Positions 46,518 through 56,279 of a stretch of DNA of 64,000 bases are shown here, one piece after another. The stretch comes from Fagopyrum homotropicum (taxonomy: Eukaryota > Streptophyta > Magnoliopsida > Caryophyllales > Polygonaceae). Each line of letters starts with the position of its first letter. Position 1 is the first letter of the stretch. A program made the translations under genes and the position numbers. The stretch is from NCBI GenBank assembly GCA_033239125.1, contig BSWB01000001.1:57517416-57581415 (forward strand), given 5' to 3'. The notes under the pieces are model-generated. The model did no database searches and was not told the origin of the DNA. It saw only the letters and a list, made by a program, of their open reading frames with translations.

Positions 46518-48281
46518 TGATAGCATGAATTATAGTCTATATTTTGAGGTTTGTTTGGACGTTTTATCTTCAATAATCTGCATGTTAGCATGTATAATAT
46601 GTGATTATATTACCATTTCATCTACCTTTGCGGGAATCGAAGTCTACACCTAGTTTTGCTGTAATTGTTGGTAAAATGACACGTTTTGCATCAAAAAGGA
46701 GCAAAAGGAGTCATGAGTCATTTGGAGCTACATTGAGGAGCATAAGGAACCATCCAGGGAGCATAGCCATGGATTAAAGATTTACTTTGGACCAGTTTTG
46801 AGACATTTCACATTCAGTTATGATTCACCTCGGATGACCAGAGATTCATCTCGACCGAGGTGATCCAGAGACGCCGACTCGACCGAGGCGAACACCTAGG
46901 ACGCGGCGAGAGTATTATTCTTGGCTGAGATCTTTTATCTTTGGAAGGTGATCTTATATTTTTGGGCTTGGCTCCTGGAAGGAAGAAGATCTTATATTTT
47001 ACCTATTTTTAGGGGAAAAGATCTTTCTAAGATATTTTATCTTTGGAGGGTTATTTTCCTATAAAAAGGGTTGGATTTCCTCAAATCCAACATCCCGCTT
47101 AGACCGAAAGATCCGCTATCACTCCCTCTTATCTAGCATACATCGCCGCGGCCGTACTCCAGTTGGGAGTTTTGAAGAACCTTTTTGAAGGTTGAAGGAA
47201 GATTGAAGATCATAGCTTTTATAGCTTTTGAAGGGTTTTGTAAGATTGTCTTCAATTCCCCTTCCTTGTTGTCTTATCTTGTTGGATTTATATCCAAGGA
47301 ACGCTTTTGTTGTGATATTTGATTCAGTTATTGAAGTCTTTTTCATTAAATTCTTCTTGTTCAAATATTCACCTTCTTCCCATATATTTAATACTTTCAT
47401 AATGATGATGAGTGGCTAATTTCCTTGTGTGATTCTAGGGTGATTGGCTGAAGGTTGTGGGAAAAACAATGATAGAATAATCTTAGATTCCAGTAGGATC
47501 GTGAAAGTTCGAGTCTTTAACCTTAACCCTAAGCATCTCGCTCAGTCGATGAACATCTCGGCCGGGGTGGAATCTGGCTGACCGAGGTGACTTATTTGAT
47601 CCTAAACTGATAGTTAAGTGTTAGAGTTTGCCAAATCCTATTCTTATTACACCTTTCCTGGTTCAAAGCAAGCTTAGGATGAGACTTACCCGGTAATTCC
47701 TTAGTTTGTGTACCAACGATCATAAGTGTAGGTAATAAAGGTTTATCCGTTATTGGGGTTTGAGTGTGCTTCCATCCCATCTTTGTGAGTTAGCCTGAGA
47801 CTTACCCGGTAAAGGTTGATTCTATTCCCTTAGATGGTGTGTTAGTTTGAGGTAATAGTTCTTTATCTTAATTCCTTGAGACTTACCCGGTAATAGGAGT
47901 TACGGTTTTGGATTAGTGAGTAGTGAGACTTACCCGGTGATCTACTCTACTTTAGTAACACCTTCCCCTTGCAAAAATCTCAGCTTTGTCCGCTTATCTT
48001 TAGATCTTGAGTTGGAACCACAACTAGATGCTTTAATCCCTAGAATTGCATGTTTGCTTATTGACTTCTTATTCATCTTTGATTGTGTTAATTGCTCTTT
48101 GTGGTTAGTATTCACGAAGCTTACCGTTATTGACTTTGTTTCACCGAGTCCCTGTGATCGACCCCTGGAATTTCTTGCTTTTTACTACGATTGACCCGTA
48201 CATTGCGGGTTCACATCCTTGTTTTAAGCTTAAGTCTAGGGTTATAAATTTAAAGCTTGCACACACCGTTTGGAGCGAACA
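46518..48281 (+). repeat. E8 5' LTR
   Basis: TGATAGCATGAATTATAG...TTTGGAGCGAACA. CTCGACCGAGG copies at about 46830 and 46862 lie 190-230 bases before a TATA box (47060). Further variants are at 47541 and 47578. Four GAGACTTACCCGGTRA copies start at 47681, 47797, 47878 and 47925. Confidence 0.95.
47060..47067 (+). promoter_or_regulatory. E8 LTR TATA box
   Basis: TATAAAAA followed by GGG, 542 bases into the LTR, identical at 56822-56829 in the 3' LTR. Transcription would start near 47090. Confidence 0.65.
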
Positions 48282-48287
48282 AGTTTT

Positions 48288-48305
48288 TGGCGCCGTTGCC
48301 GGGGA
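48288..48305 (+). other. E8 primer-binding site (tRNA-Asp)
   Basis: TGGCGCCGTTGCCGGGGA, perfect tRNA-Asp complement, six bases after the LTR end. Confidence 0.95.
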
Positions 48306-48407
48306 CTTGGTCTAGACCGAGCCGGTACGGTTTGCTCTTGGGGCGCTTGCCCCCGTGTCATCTAACCACTCTACTTGAGTGACTTTTGCAGGTTGTTTCT
48401 TAGGTAT

Positions 48408-51400
48408 ATGCGAAGAACCCGCACTGGGAAGGAAATCGTTCCTTACGATCCCGAACCAGAAAAGACATACAAGCGACGCTTAAGAGAAGCGAAGATGGCC
48501 CAACAAGACGACCGTGATCTTGCGGCCGAATTGAAAGAGGCGCTAGAGCTGCTACGCCTCAGCAAGGAAGAACTAAGGCAAGAGAAAGAAGAGAATCGCA
48601 CCAAGACTGCAGCAATCGAAGCGGAGATAGCAGTTATACGAAATCAGATTCTACTTCGACCGAGGGAAGATCCCCCTGTTGATCCTCGACCGATGCAGGA
48701 TCCAGTAGCTGACCCTCGACCGAGGCAGGTTCCAGTACCTAACGCCCCGGCCGATGTACTTCCACCTCGGAGACCAGTCCGAGATGTTCTTCTTGCAGGA
48801 ATCCCGCAAACCCTAGGTCAAAGGATGGACCCTAATCAACAACTGAGGCGTCCAGGAGTGAACCTAGGAGATCCAGTGGATCATGACTACGAACTTCGAC
48901 CGCAAGTTCTATCCATGATTCGCCAATGCCAATTCGGAGGGATGGAGAAGGAATCACCACATCAATATCTTCAAAACTATGAGATCTTGATGGAAACCTT
49001 GCGACCTTCCAGAATTGAAAATAACAACTACAAGCTAAGACCTTTTTACTTTTCCTTAAAAGATAGAGCTCTTACTTGGTATCAATCTCTTCCTCCAGGA
49101 AAAATTAGCACATGGGAGGAGATGACGACGGAATTCTTAACCAAATTCTTCCCCCCCTCAAAGACAGCTGAAATGAGAGGGAAGATCAATGCTTTCATTA
49201 TGAAGGACAAAGAGAGCTTGTCCAAGTCATGGGAGCGGTTCAAGGACATCCTTTTAGATTGCCCACATCATGGGATTCCAAAGATCGAGTTGTTGGAGAT
49301 CTACTTCAAAGGACTGGACGGAAGCACCCAGTTCAATCTCCAACTACTCTCCGCCGGTACCTTCATGGACATGGCGATTGATGAGGCTTGGGACTTCATT
49401 GAGAAGCAAGCCTTGCATATGGAGAAGTACACCCACCAAGGAGCTGAAGGTGGAGTTAAAAGAGTCAACTTTCAAGAGACTCAATCCCACAACAATCAAC
49501 TCACGTCTTTGAAGAATGACGTGAAGCAATTGAAGGAACTCTTGGTTGCTCAAACCAAGAAGGAAGAGCAAGGACAAAGGAACAACAACAATGGATACCG
49601 TAACAACAACAACGGTTCCCGGAACAATAACAACAACTACAACAACAACAATAGAGGATCCAATAGCAACAATTGGAGGACGAACAATCAAAACAACCAG
49701 AATCCTGGTAACAATTATTCTAACTCCAACTCTAATAATTCCTCTAACCCTTTCCTCTCTTCTCCTCCTTCTTCTTCTTCTACTCCATTAAAGAGCCAAG
49801 GGCAAGGATCAAGTTCGTCTCAGCCAGAAAAGAAAGACGCAATTCTGGAAGCCATCTTGATCAAGCTTAGCGCTATGGAGAATTCTATGACTTCATTTTC
49901 TAGGGCCCAAAAGTCCTTCGAACAACAACTTGCGAATAGAGCGAATGAAGCGCCAAGAGATCCAGGGAAGCTTCCAGCAAAGACGGAAAGCAACCCTAAG
50001 GGCCAATGCATGGCCATAACGACGAGGAGTGGACTTAAAACTACAGATCCAGTACCTCGTTCAACGCAGACCACCTCGGTCCAGATCCAGTCGAAGAACA
50101 CCTCGACCGAGATGCCAACCGAGGCGGAGGAACAGAAAGCGGAGGGGAAACCTGAAGTTTATGTTCCACCTTCTGCATACAAACCACCACTTCCATTCCC
50201 TCAGTCCAGAACCAGAGCACATCTAGACAAGCACTTTGGTATGTTCCTTGACTTGATGAACAAGCTGCATATTAACATTCCTTTTCTTGATGCTATTCTA
50301 GGAATGCCCGTCTATGGGAAATTCTTAAAGGAGATCCTATCAAGGAAAAGGAAATTGGAAGACTTTGGTGAAGTTAGGATGACATCTAAATCCTCGGAGC
50401 TTATTAAGATCATGAAGGAGAAGATGCCACCTAAGTTGAGAGATCCCGGCTCATTTAGCATTCCCATTCAAGTTGGGGATGTCACTTGTGAAGCCCTTTG
50501 TGATCTAGGAGCCAGCGTGAGCATCATCCCGCTGGAGCTATGCATGAAGATCGGACTTGGAGAGCCCAAGCCGGTCAAGATTCGACTTTATATGGCGGAT
50601 CGCTCCATCACCCATCCCGTGGGCATCTTGGAGGACGTTCCGGTCAAGTTAGGTAACTTCTATCTACCTATAGATTTTGTCGTGCTTGACATTCCCGCAG
50701 ATTATCCTTTTCCTATTATTCTCGGGAGGCCATTTTTAGCAACTTCGGGTTGCAATGTGGATTGCAAGAACGCCAAGTTGAAATTCAAAATTGGTGGCGA
50801 TGAGGTGGAGTTCGCACTACTTGCAGCCATGAAAGGGGAGCAGCTAACTGATGATATCTTCAACATCTACGATGAAGAAGAATCAAGAGAATTGGTGAGC
50901 TCTATCCTTATTAACGATCCACTCGAAAGAGTTCTAAGTTTTAGTTTAATAGAGGAAGGTATAGATGCTTCTTGTGATGCAGATATACGAAGCTTGAAGG
51001 CACTGGAAGAAGATCCAGGAGCTAAAACTGAGAAGCTAATCCAGGAGACGAAGATCTCCAATTTCGGTTCCAGTTGCAGTACCTCGACCGAGGCACTTCC
51101 TGGACTGAGCGAGGCGACTGAAGAACATCTCGGTCAACGCCTCTGCGCCTCGACCGAGGTCGATGGCGAGATGATGTCAACTGAGATTACTGAGAATAAT
51201 AATCTTCTTACTCACTTCTCTGACATCCATCCTCAGTTGGTGGAACATTCCATCCGCCAACTTTCTGATAAGAACGGACCTTGGTATGCTGACATTGTAA
51301 ATTATGTTGTTTGCCAGGAAACACCGCCCGGATTGACGTACTCTCAAAAGAAGAGATTCTTCAAGGAAGTACGACATTATTACTGGGATGAGCCGCTGCT

Positions 51401-52556
51401 ATTCAAGCGCGGACCGGATGGGATGCTTCGAAGATGCATTCCGGAAGATGAGGTTAATAGCGTTATACGGCATTGCCATTCGCTTCCTTGCGGAGGACAT
51501 GCTAGCACCGATAAAACATGTGCTAAGGTATTGCGTTCCGGTTTCTTTTGGCCTGCATTATTTAAAGATGTACAAGCTTTTGTTGTCTCTTGTGATGCAT
51601 GCCAAAGAACAGGGAACTTATCAAGGAGGAACGAGATGCCACTTAATAACATCCAAGAAGTGGAAATCTTCGATCTATGGGGGATTGACTTCATGGGACC
51701 TTTCCCATCCTCCGGAGGAAACCTCTATATCCTTCTTGCGGTTGACTACGTCTCTAGATGGGTTGAAGCCATTGCTTCCCCCACTAATGACGCCAGGGTG
51801 GTGGTAAAATTCCTAAACAGGACTATCTTTCCACGGTTTGGAACTCCGCGCATCATCATCAGCGATGGAGGATCGCATTTCATCAACCGGAAGTTCAAGG
51901 CACTTCTATCGAAGTATGGGGTAACCCATAAGGTATCAACCGCTTATCACCCTCAAACTAGCGGACAGGTCGAGATCTCGAATAGAGAAATCAAAGCAAT
52001 TTTGGAGAAGACCGTCTCTAGAACAAGGAAAGATTGGTCCATGAAATTGGACGATGCTCTTTGGGCGTACAGAACCGCATTTAAGACCCCCATAGGTACC
52101 ACCCCTTATAATTTGGTATATGGGAAGTCTTGCCATTTGCCCGTCGAATTGGAACATAAGGCGTATTGGGCGATCAAATGGTTGAATTTCGACATTAAGG
52201 AGGCCGGCGAGAAGTGACTATTGGAACTCAACGAGCTGGAGGAGCTGCGTTTGAACGCTTATGAGAATGCCAAAATCTACAAGGAGAGGACGAAGAGATG
52301 GCATGACAAGCGTATCATCCCAAAGGAGCTAAACGAAGGAGACTTAGTTTTGCTCTTCAACTCCCGCCTCCGCCTTTTTCCAGGTAAGTTAAAATCCAGA
52401 TGGACCGGACCTTATGTTGTGAAACATGTTTTTTCTCATGGTGCAGTTGAGATATGGGGTGAAACTAGCGGAAGCTTCAAGGTCAACGGTCATAGACTTA
52501 AGAAGTACAAGCCGGAAACGCCGGTTGACGAGGTTGCACCAATATACCTCATTTGA
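48408..52556 (+). pseudogene. gag-pol: E8 Gag-protease-integrase fusion, RT and RNase H absent, one stop codon
   Basis: ATG 48408 opens MRRTRTGKEIVPYDPEPEKT, as in E3. Order: coiled coil (about residues 25-85), Pro-rich segment with motif-encoded DPRP repeats, capsid core (about 140-345), Asn-rich linker (about 390-450), and protease (DLGASVSIIP, D at 699). A short linker encoded by CTCGACCGAGG copies (about 885-920) then leads straight into the integrase HHCC domain. D1094, D1153 and E1189 give the D,D-35-E spacing. No RT palm or Y/F-x-D-D motif and no RNase H sequence lies between; the join is at about 51150-51230 and keeps the frame. TGA at 52215-52217 (codon 1270) interrupts the C-terminus, and the frame continues to 52556. 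The element would need RT in trans. Confidence 0.92.
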
Positions 52557-53343
52557 GACGCATTATGGTCCAGCTAGCGACCTTAAACCAAGCGCTTCTT
52601 GGGAGGCAACCCAAGGTATTGCTTTCTTTTCCCGTTTTCTAGTCTAGCTTAGATAGTTTGCTTTTGCTTTGTTTTGTTCGTTCTTGGCGTCCTAGACAGA
52701 TAACAGGAGACATCTAAGGAAGGAGCATAACTGGAAGTTCAGAAGTTCGAGAATTCGAGAAGACGAAGTTTGGCTGAGGCACCTCGATCAAGTCGAGGCC
52801 ATCTCGACCGAGTTGATTCTTGAGCAACCGAGGCGACTAGGGTTTCTGCAGAACTACCTCGGTCCGTACCACCTCGGTCCACTCGAGACCATCTCGACCG
52901 AGGTGACAGCAGATCCAGGAACAGTATAAAAGGGGGAAAATTTATTTTTTACCTTTTTACTCTCTTCGACTCGACCGCGGCGCTCCTCACCTCGCTTCCT
53001 CTGTTTTTGCTCGTTTTCGAAGATTTCCGCTTCCAAACTGTGATTGAAGGATAGAGGATCCTATTGCAAGTGCAGATCTGCGAAGAAATCGAACGAATCA
53101 ACCGAAACGAGGTAAAAACAGTTGAAACCCTAACTCGTTCATTCGTTTCGATTTGGGCTTTGGTTGCCCTTGAATCTGCTGAGAAAAGGCTTAAGTACCC
53201 AATAGGAAGCAATTGTAGTGATTTTTGGGGGAAAAGAACTGGATTTCTGAGATTGGAATCGTAAACTGTTGCGCCTCGGTCCAGTCGAACTGCATCTCGA
53301 CCGAGGTGATTCTTGAAGATTGTCAGCGACCGAGGTACTCTGA
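52557..53343 (+). other. E8 pol-ORF3 spacer with post-pol hairpins and CTCGACCGAGG cluster
   Basis: No gene. The hairpin module is at 52567-52615 (GGTC-loop-GACC, AAGCGCTT, CTTGGG-AGGCAA-CCCAAG). About ten motif copies and variants follow at 52780-52910, and five more at 53270-53340, immediately before ORF3. Confidence 0.78.
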
Positions 53344-54807
53344 CAGTTGCTGAAAAGAGAAAAAAAAAAGAGTTCCGATCGTCGCCTTGCCCTCAGAGAT
53401 AGATCCTCACCTTCCCCTCCTTCTTCTTCTTCCCGACCTTACCGCCCGGTAATCCACGAGAGATGCCGGGTAGATTATGAGCGTATAGCTAACCGTCCAG
53501 TGATTGCACCACGTTTTCTGGACGTGTCGGCTTTTGATTGCCTAGGGGTAGATGGAGACCTTAGGCGGATGATCACCACAGTCGGGCTGGATCAGTTTAC
53601 TGAGATCCGAGCCCCAGCTTACTTGGAGCCGACCCTAGAGTTTGTTAGCTCCTTTTCCTACCTTCCCACAGAGCAGTCTGTGAAGTACCGGTTAATGAAC
53701 CGGAACTTCATAGTTCTCTTAGAGGTTTGGAGAGAGATTTTCGGCTTTCCTGAGCCCACCGCCATTGACTTCCCCTCCCGATCTGTAGCTAGGGAGTTCT
53801 GGGGGCAGATTGCCCATATTACTGAGCATGCAGATAGATGGCGCCCTGGAGATTCCAGGGAGAAGGTCATCTTCCACCTTGCCTTCAGATTAGCCCATAG
53901 GATATTCAGCGAGACACTTCTGGCGCGTACTGAGACGCCCCAGAAGATCCGACAGGGCGAGCTTTTTAGTCTTTACTGTATGGTTACAGGGGGTTTCCCA
54001 GACTTTGGCTTGATCTTGGCAGAGGACCTGCACAAGATCAAGGCCAAAGCGAAGGGAGATATCTGCTGCGGCGGTCTAGTCACCCACATAGCTGTTTTTC
54101 ATGGGATAGACCTTAGTGTGTGTACGATGGTGGCGGCTCCGAAGCCGCTTGGATTGCAGGAGATGATCACTCGGAGGATTCTAGTTCCCCGAGGTCTGAC
54201 CACTCCATATGTTGCTATGCCGTGGGAGCGGACTGCGCCACAAGGGATCCGCTGGTCTGCTCAGTTCACAGTCTTCGATCCACATTATTGGCAGACAGCT
54301 TGGGCTCCACTGATGGAGGATCATAGGGAGGCAGCAGCCGCCCCAGCTGAGGATGAGGAGGAGGAGGCTGACGATGATGAGGACACTGTAGACGAGAGAG
54401 ATGGTGGAGTCCCGATGGATACAGGGACATATACTGCAGGGACGAGCGCACCGCCGATCATAGACTTGGACGATGAGGAGGATACTGAGCCTGCACCTAC
54501 TGCACCTCCCGCTAGATCTGCTAGGCGTCGGACACGCCGTCATAGAGATTCTGAGGTTCATCGTCGGATCGACGACCTGACAGATCAGATGATAGATTCT
54601 TATGCTGCCCTTACTGTGGACATGCATGAGAGATTTGCTGCCCAGCACCGACACATTGACAGCTGGACTCATCAGATGTTAGAGGGGCAGCACTATCAGC
54701 GCAGGATGATGGAGCTACAGTTCCAGCAGACTATGGGCTATCCGTTCGATCCGACTCAGTATCCGTACGTACCACCACCACCACCACCACCGGATCAGGA
54801 CTATTGA
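53344..54807 (+). CDS. E8 third ORF (Athila ORF3), open
   Basis: An uninterrupted frame of about 487 codons ends at TGA 54805-54807. There is no ATG near its 5' end. A TTG at 53347 sits where relatives have ATG, so the start may have been lost or altered beside a ten-A run. The first ATG gives Met about 80 residues in. Regions: basic and Ser/Pro-rich N-terminus, conserved core (RPVIAPRFLDVSAFDCLG, EPTLEFVSSFSY, RLMNRNF, ETLLARTETPQKIR, GGLVTHIAVFHG, PYVAMPWE), acidic stretch (EDEEEEADDDED), Arg-rich patch (RSARRRTRRHRD, possible nuclear signal), coiled coil, and proline tail YPYVPPPPPPPDQDY. No signal peptide or membrane helix, so an envelope role is not supported. Function unknown. Confidence 0.85.
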   Translation, partial: QLLKREKKKSSDRRLALRDRSSPSPPSSSSRPYRPVIHERCRVDYERIANRPVIAPRFLDVSAFDCLGVDGDLRRMITTVGLDQFTEIRAPAYLEPTLEFVSSFSYLPTEQSVKYRLMNRNFIVLLEVWREIFGFPEPTAIDFPSRSVAREFWGQIAHITEHADRWRPGDSREKVIFHLAFRLAHRIFSETLLARTETPQKIRQGELFSLYCMVTGGFPDFGLILAEDLHKIKAKAKGDICCGGLVTHIAVFHGIDLSVCTMVAAPKPLGLQEMITRRILVPRGLTTPYVAMPWERTAPQGIRWSAQFTVFDPHYWQTAWAPLMEDHREAAAAPAEDEEEEADDDEDTVDERDGGVPMDTGTYTAGTSAPPIIDLDDEEDTEPAPTAPPARSARRRTRRHRDSEVHRRIDDLTDQMIDSYAALTVDMHERFAAQHRHIDSWTHQMLEGQHYQRRMMELQFQQTMGYPFDPTQYPYVPPPPPPPDQDY

Positions 54808-56240
54808 TGAGCTGCAGGATTTTCTTTATTATATTTTTTATGCAGTTCAGCTATTTATCCGGTGAGTACTCTTGTCTCTAGACCTATATTGACCCACTGG
54901 GACAGTGTGTCCCAAGTATGTGGTATTTGTATTTATGTGATGACTTTTGATGTACTTATTTGACTATTTTGATGTATGACATTTCATCGGATATTTTATT
55001 TATGCTTCACTTCTGCATTTATATGTTTATCTGATATTACATGCATACTTACAGGTTATTTGATTGAGAAAAACGTCGAAACTGAAAAAAATGGTTTTTT
55101 AAAAATTTTTTTGACCTCGACCGAGTCAGTCTTGGCCAAACGAGGCGTTTCACCTCGGTTGACCAAGAACACCTTGACCGAGGTGGGTTAACTGAGAGTT
55201 TTCGAAAATTATTTTTGTGTTACTTATCTGGATATGATCTCAGTGAAGATCTTGTTTACTGACTGGTTTGAAATTCTTTATGTGTTTGAAAGGTTTTATA
55301 ATATGTTTAAGTTGCTAAATGCTTTGTTTGAAATTATTGGCATGTTTAATACTTTGTTTTTATCCAAATTATGTTGAATTTGAAGGTTGACATCACAAGA
55401 TAAGTTCTCTCACTTTCTTCCTGGAAAGACCAAGGCAATTCATTCTTCTCTCTTCTTCTTCTTGATCATGCTTAACCCCTCATATACATTTTGCCTCCTT
55501 TACCTATCCGGGAATGTGGAAGCAAGCGAAGTGGTGAAAGCAAGTGAAGTTAAAGTTGAGAAGTTGGCTGGAAGTGAAAGTGCTAGAAAGTAATAATAGG
55601 TTTGGGGAAGTCAATCATGAAGATGAGTAACTCGGCACCATTCACATAGCCGGGTGTTTGTGTCTTGCCAAAGTCGGATTGAGCGATATTCCTAACGGGT
55701 CATGGTATGTGCATCAAGGGTTTGATGCATCTCAAGAAATTGATGACTGCTGATTTCCTAGGCTTCGGTTATTGTGCACCTCTGTCCATGCATCCCAAAA
55801 AGTAAAGTAAAAAAAAAGTGTGAAATAAGCAAAGCTTATTGGTGGAAGATGTTGCAAGTCAAAGTGAAAGTGAAGTTCATCCTTTTCCCGGATTCTAGCA
55901 CCACATTACCTTACATACATCCCCACCCTACACGTTTCTTGACCTTTTCTTTTGGGAAGCCCTTGAGACCTTGAGCTCGTTGATTGACTTAGTGGTTTAA
56001 ACTGGATTATACATGATTAATTTTGATAATTATGATTTATTATGCATTCTATGGTTTTATGCAAAGATGAACAACTTTCGTATATTTATAAAATGTTTTG
56101 AGCATATTGAGTTTTTAATTCCATGAAGTATTCTCTTAGAGTGATCTATGATTGTAACACACCATAAAAATATTTTTGAAAGACTTTTCATTGATTTTCT
56201 TGACTTATAATCCATTCTATCTTGTCTTCTATATGCGGAA
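54808..56240 (+). other. E8 3' non-coding region
   Basis: No gene. Hairpin CACT-GGGAC-AGTG (54895-54907, extendable by GAC/GTC) followed by AAGTATGTGGTATTTG. CTCGACCGAG variants at 55115-55185. The conserved 3' segment is at about 55600-55810, with TGCATCAA-GGG-TTTGATGCA (a perfect hairpin near 55710) and CCTAGGCTTCGG. Confidence 0.75.
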
Positions 56241-56279
56241 CTTGCTTGGGGACAAGCAAGGGCTAAGTATGGGGTATTT
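56241..56279 (+). other. E8 polypurine tract with GNRA hairpin
   Basis: CTTGCTTG-GGGA-CAAGCAAG (56241-56260), eight perfect pairs closed by a GGGA tetraloop, then AAGTATGGGGTATTT to the 3' LTR. This is the best formed example in the window. Confidence 0.87.

Noticed and set aside
47146..47157. CGCGGCCGTACT in the E8 LTR as a CCACGGCCGTGG copy
   Set aside because: Only the GGCCGT core matches; E8 has its own motif.
51150..51230. Missing RT in E8 as an assembly collapse
   Set aside because: Cannot be excluded without reads, but the join keeps the frame and the flanks are unique to E8, so I treat it as real.
53344..54807. Calling ORF3 an envelope glycoprotein
   Set aside because: No signal peptide, membrane helix or Cys-rich ectodomain is visible; position alone is not enough.
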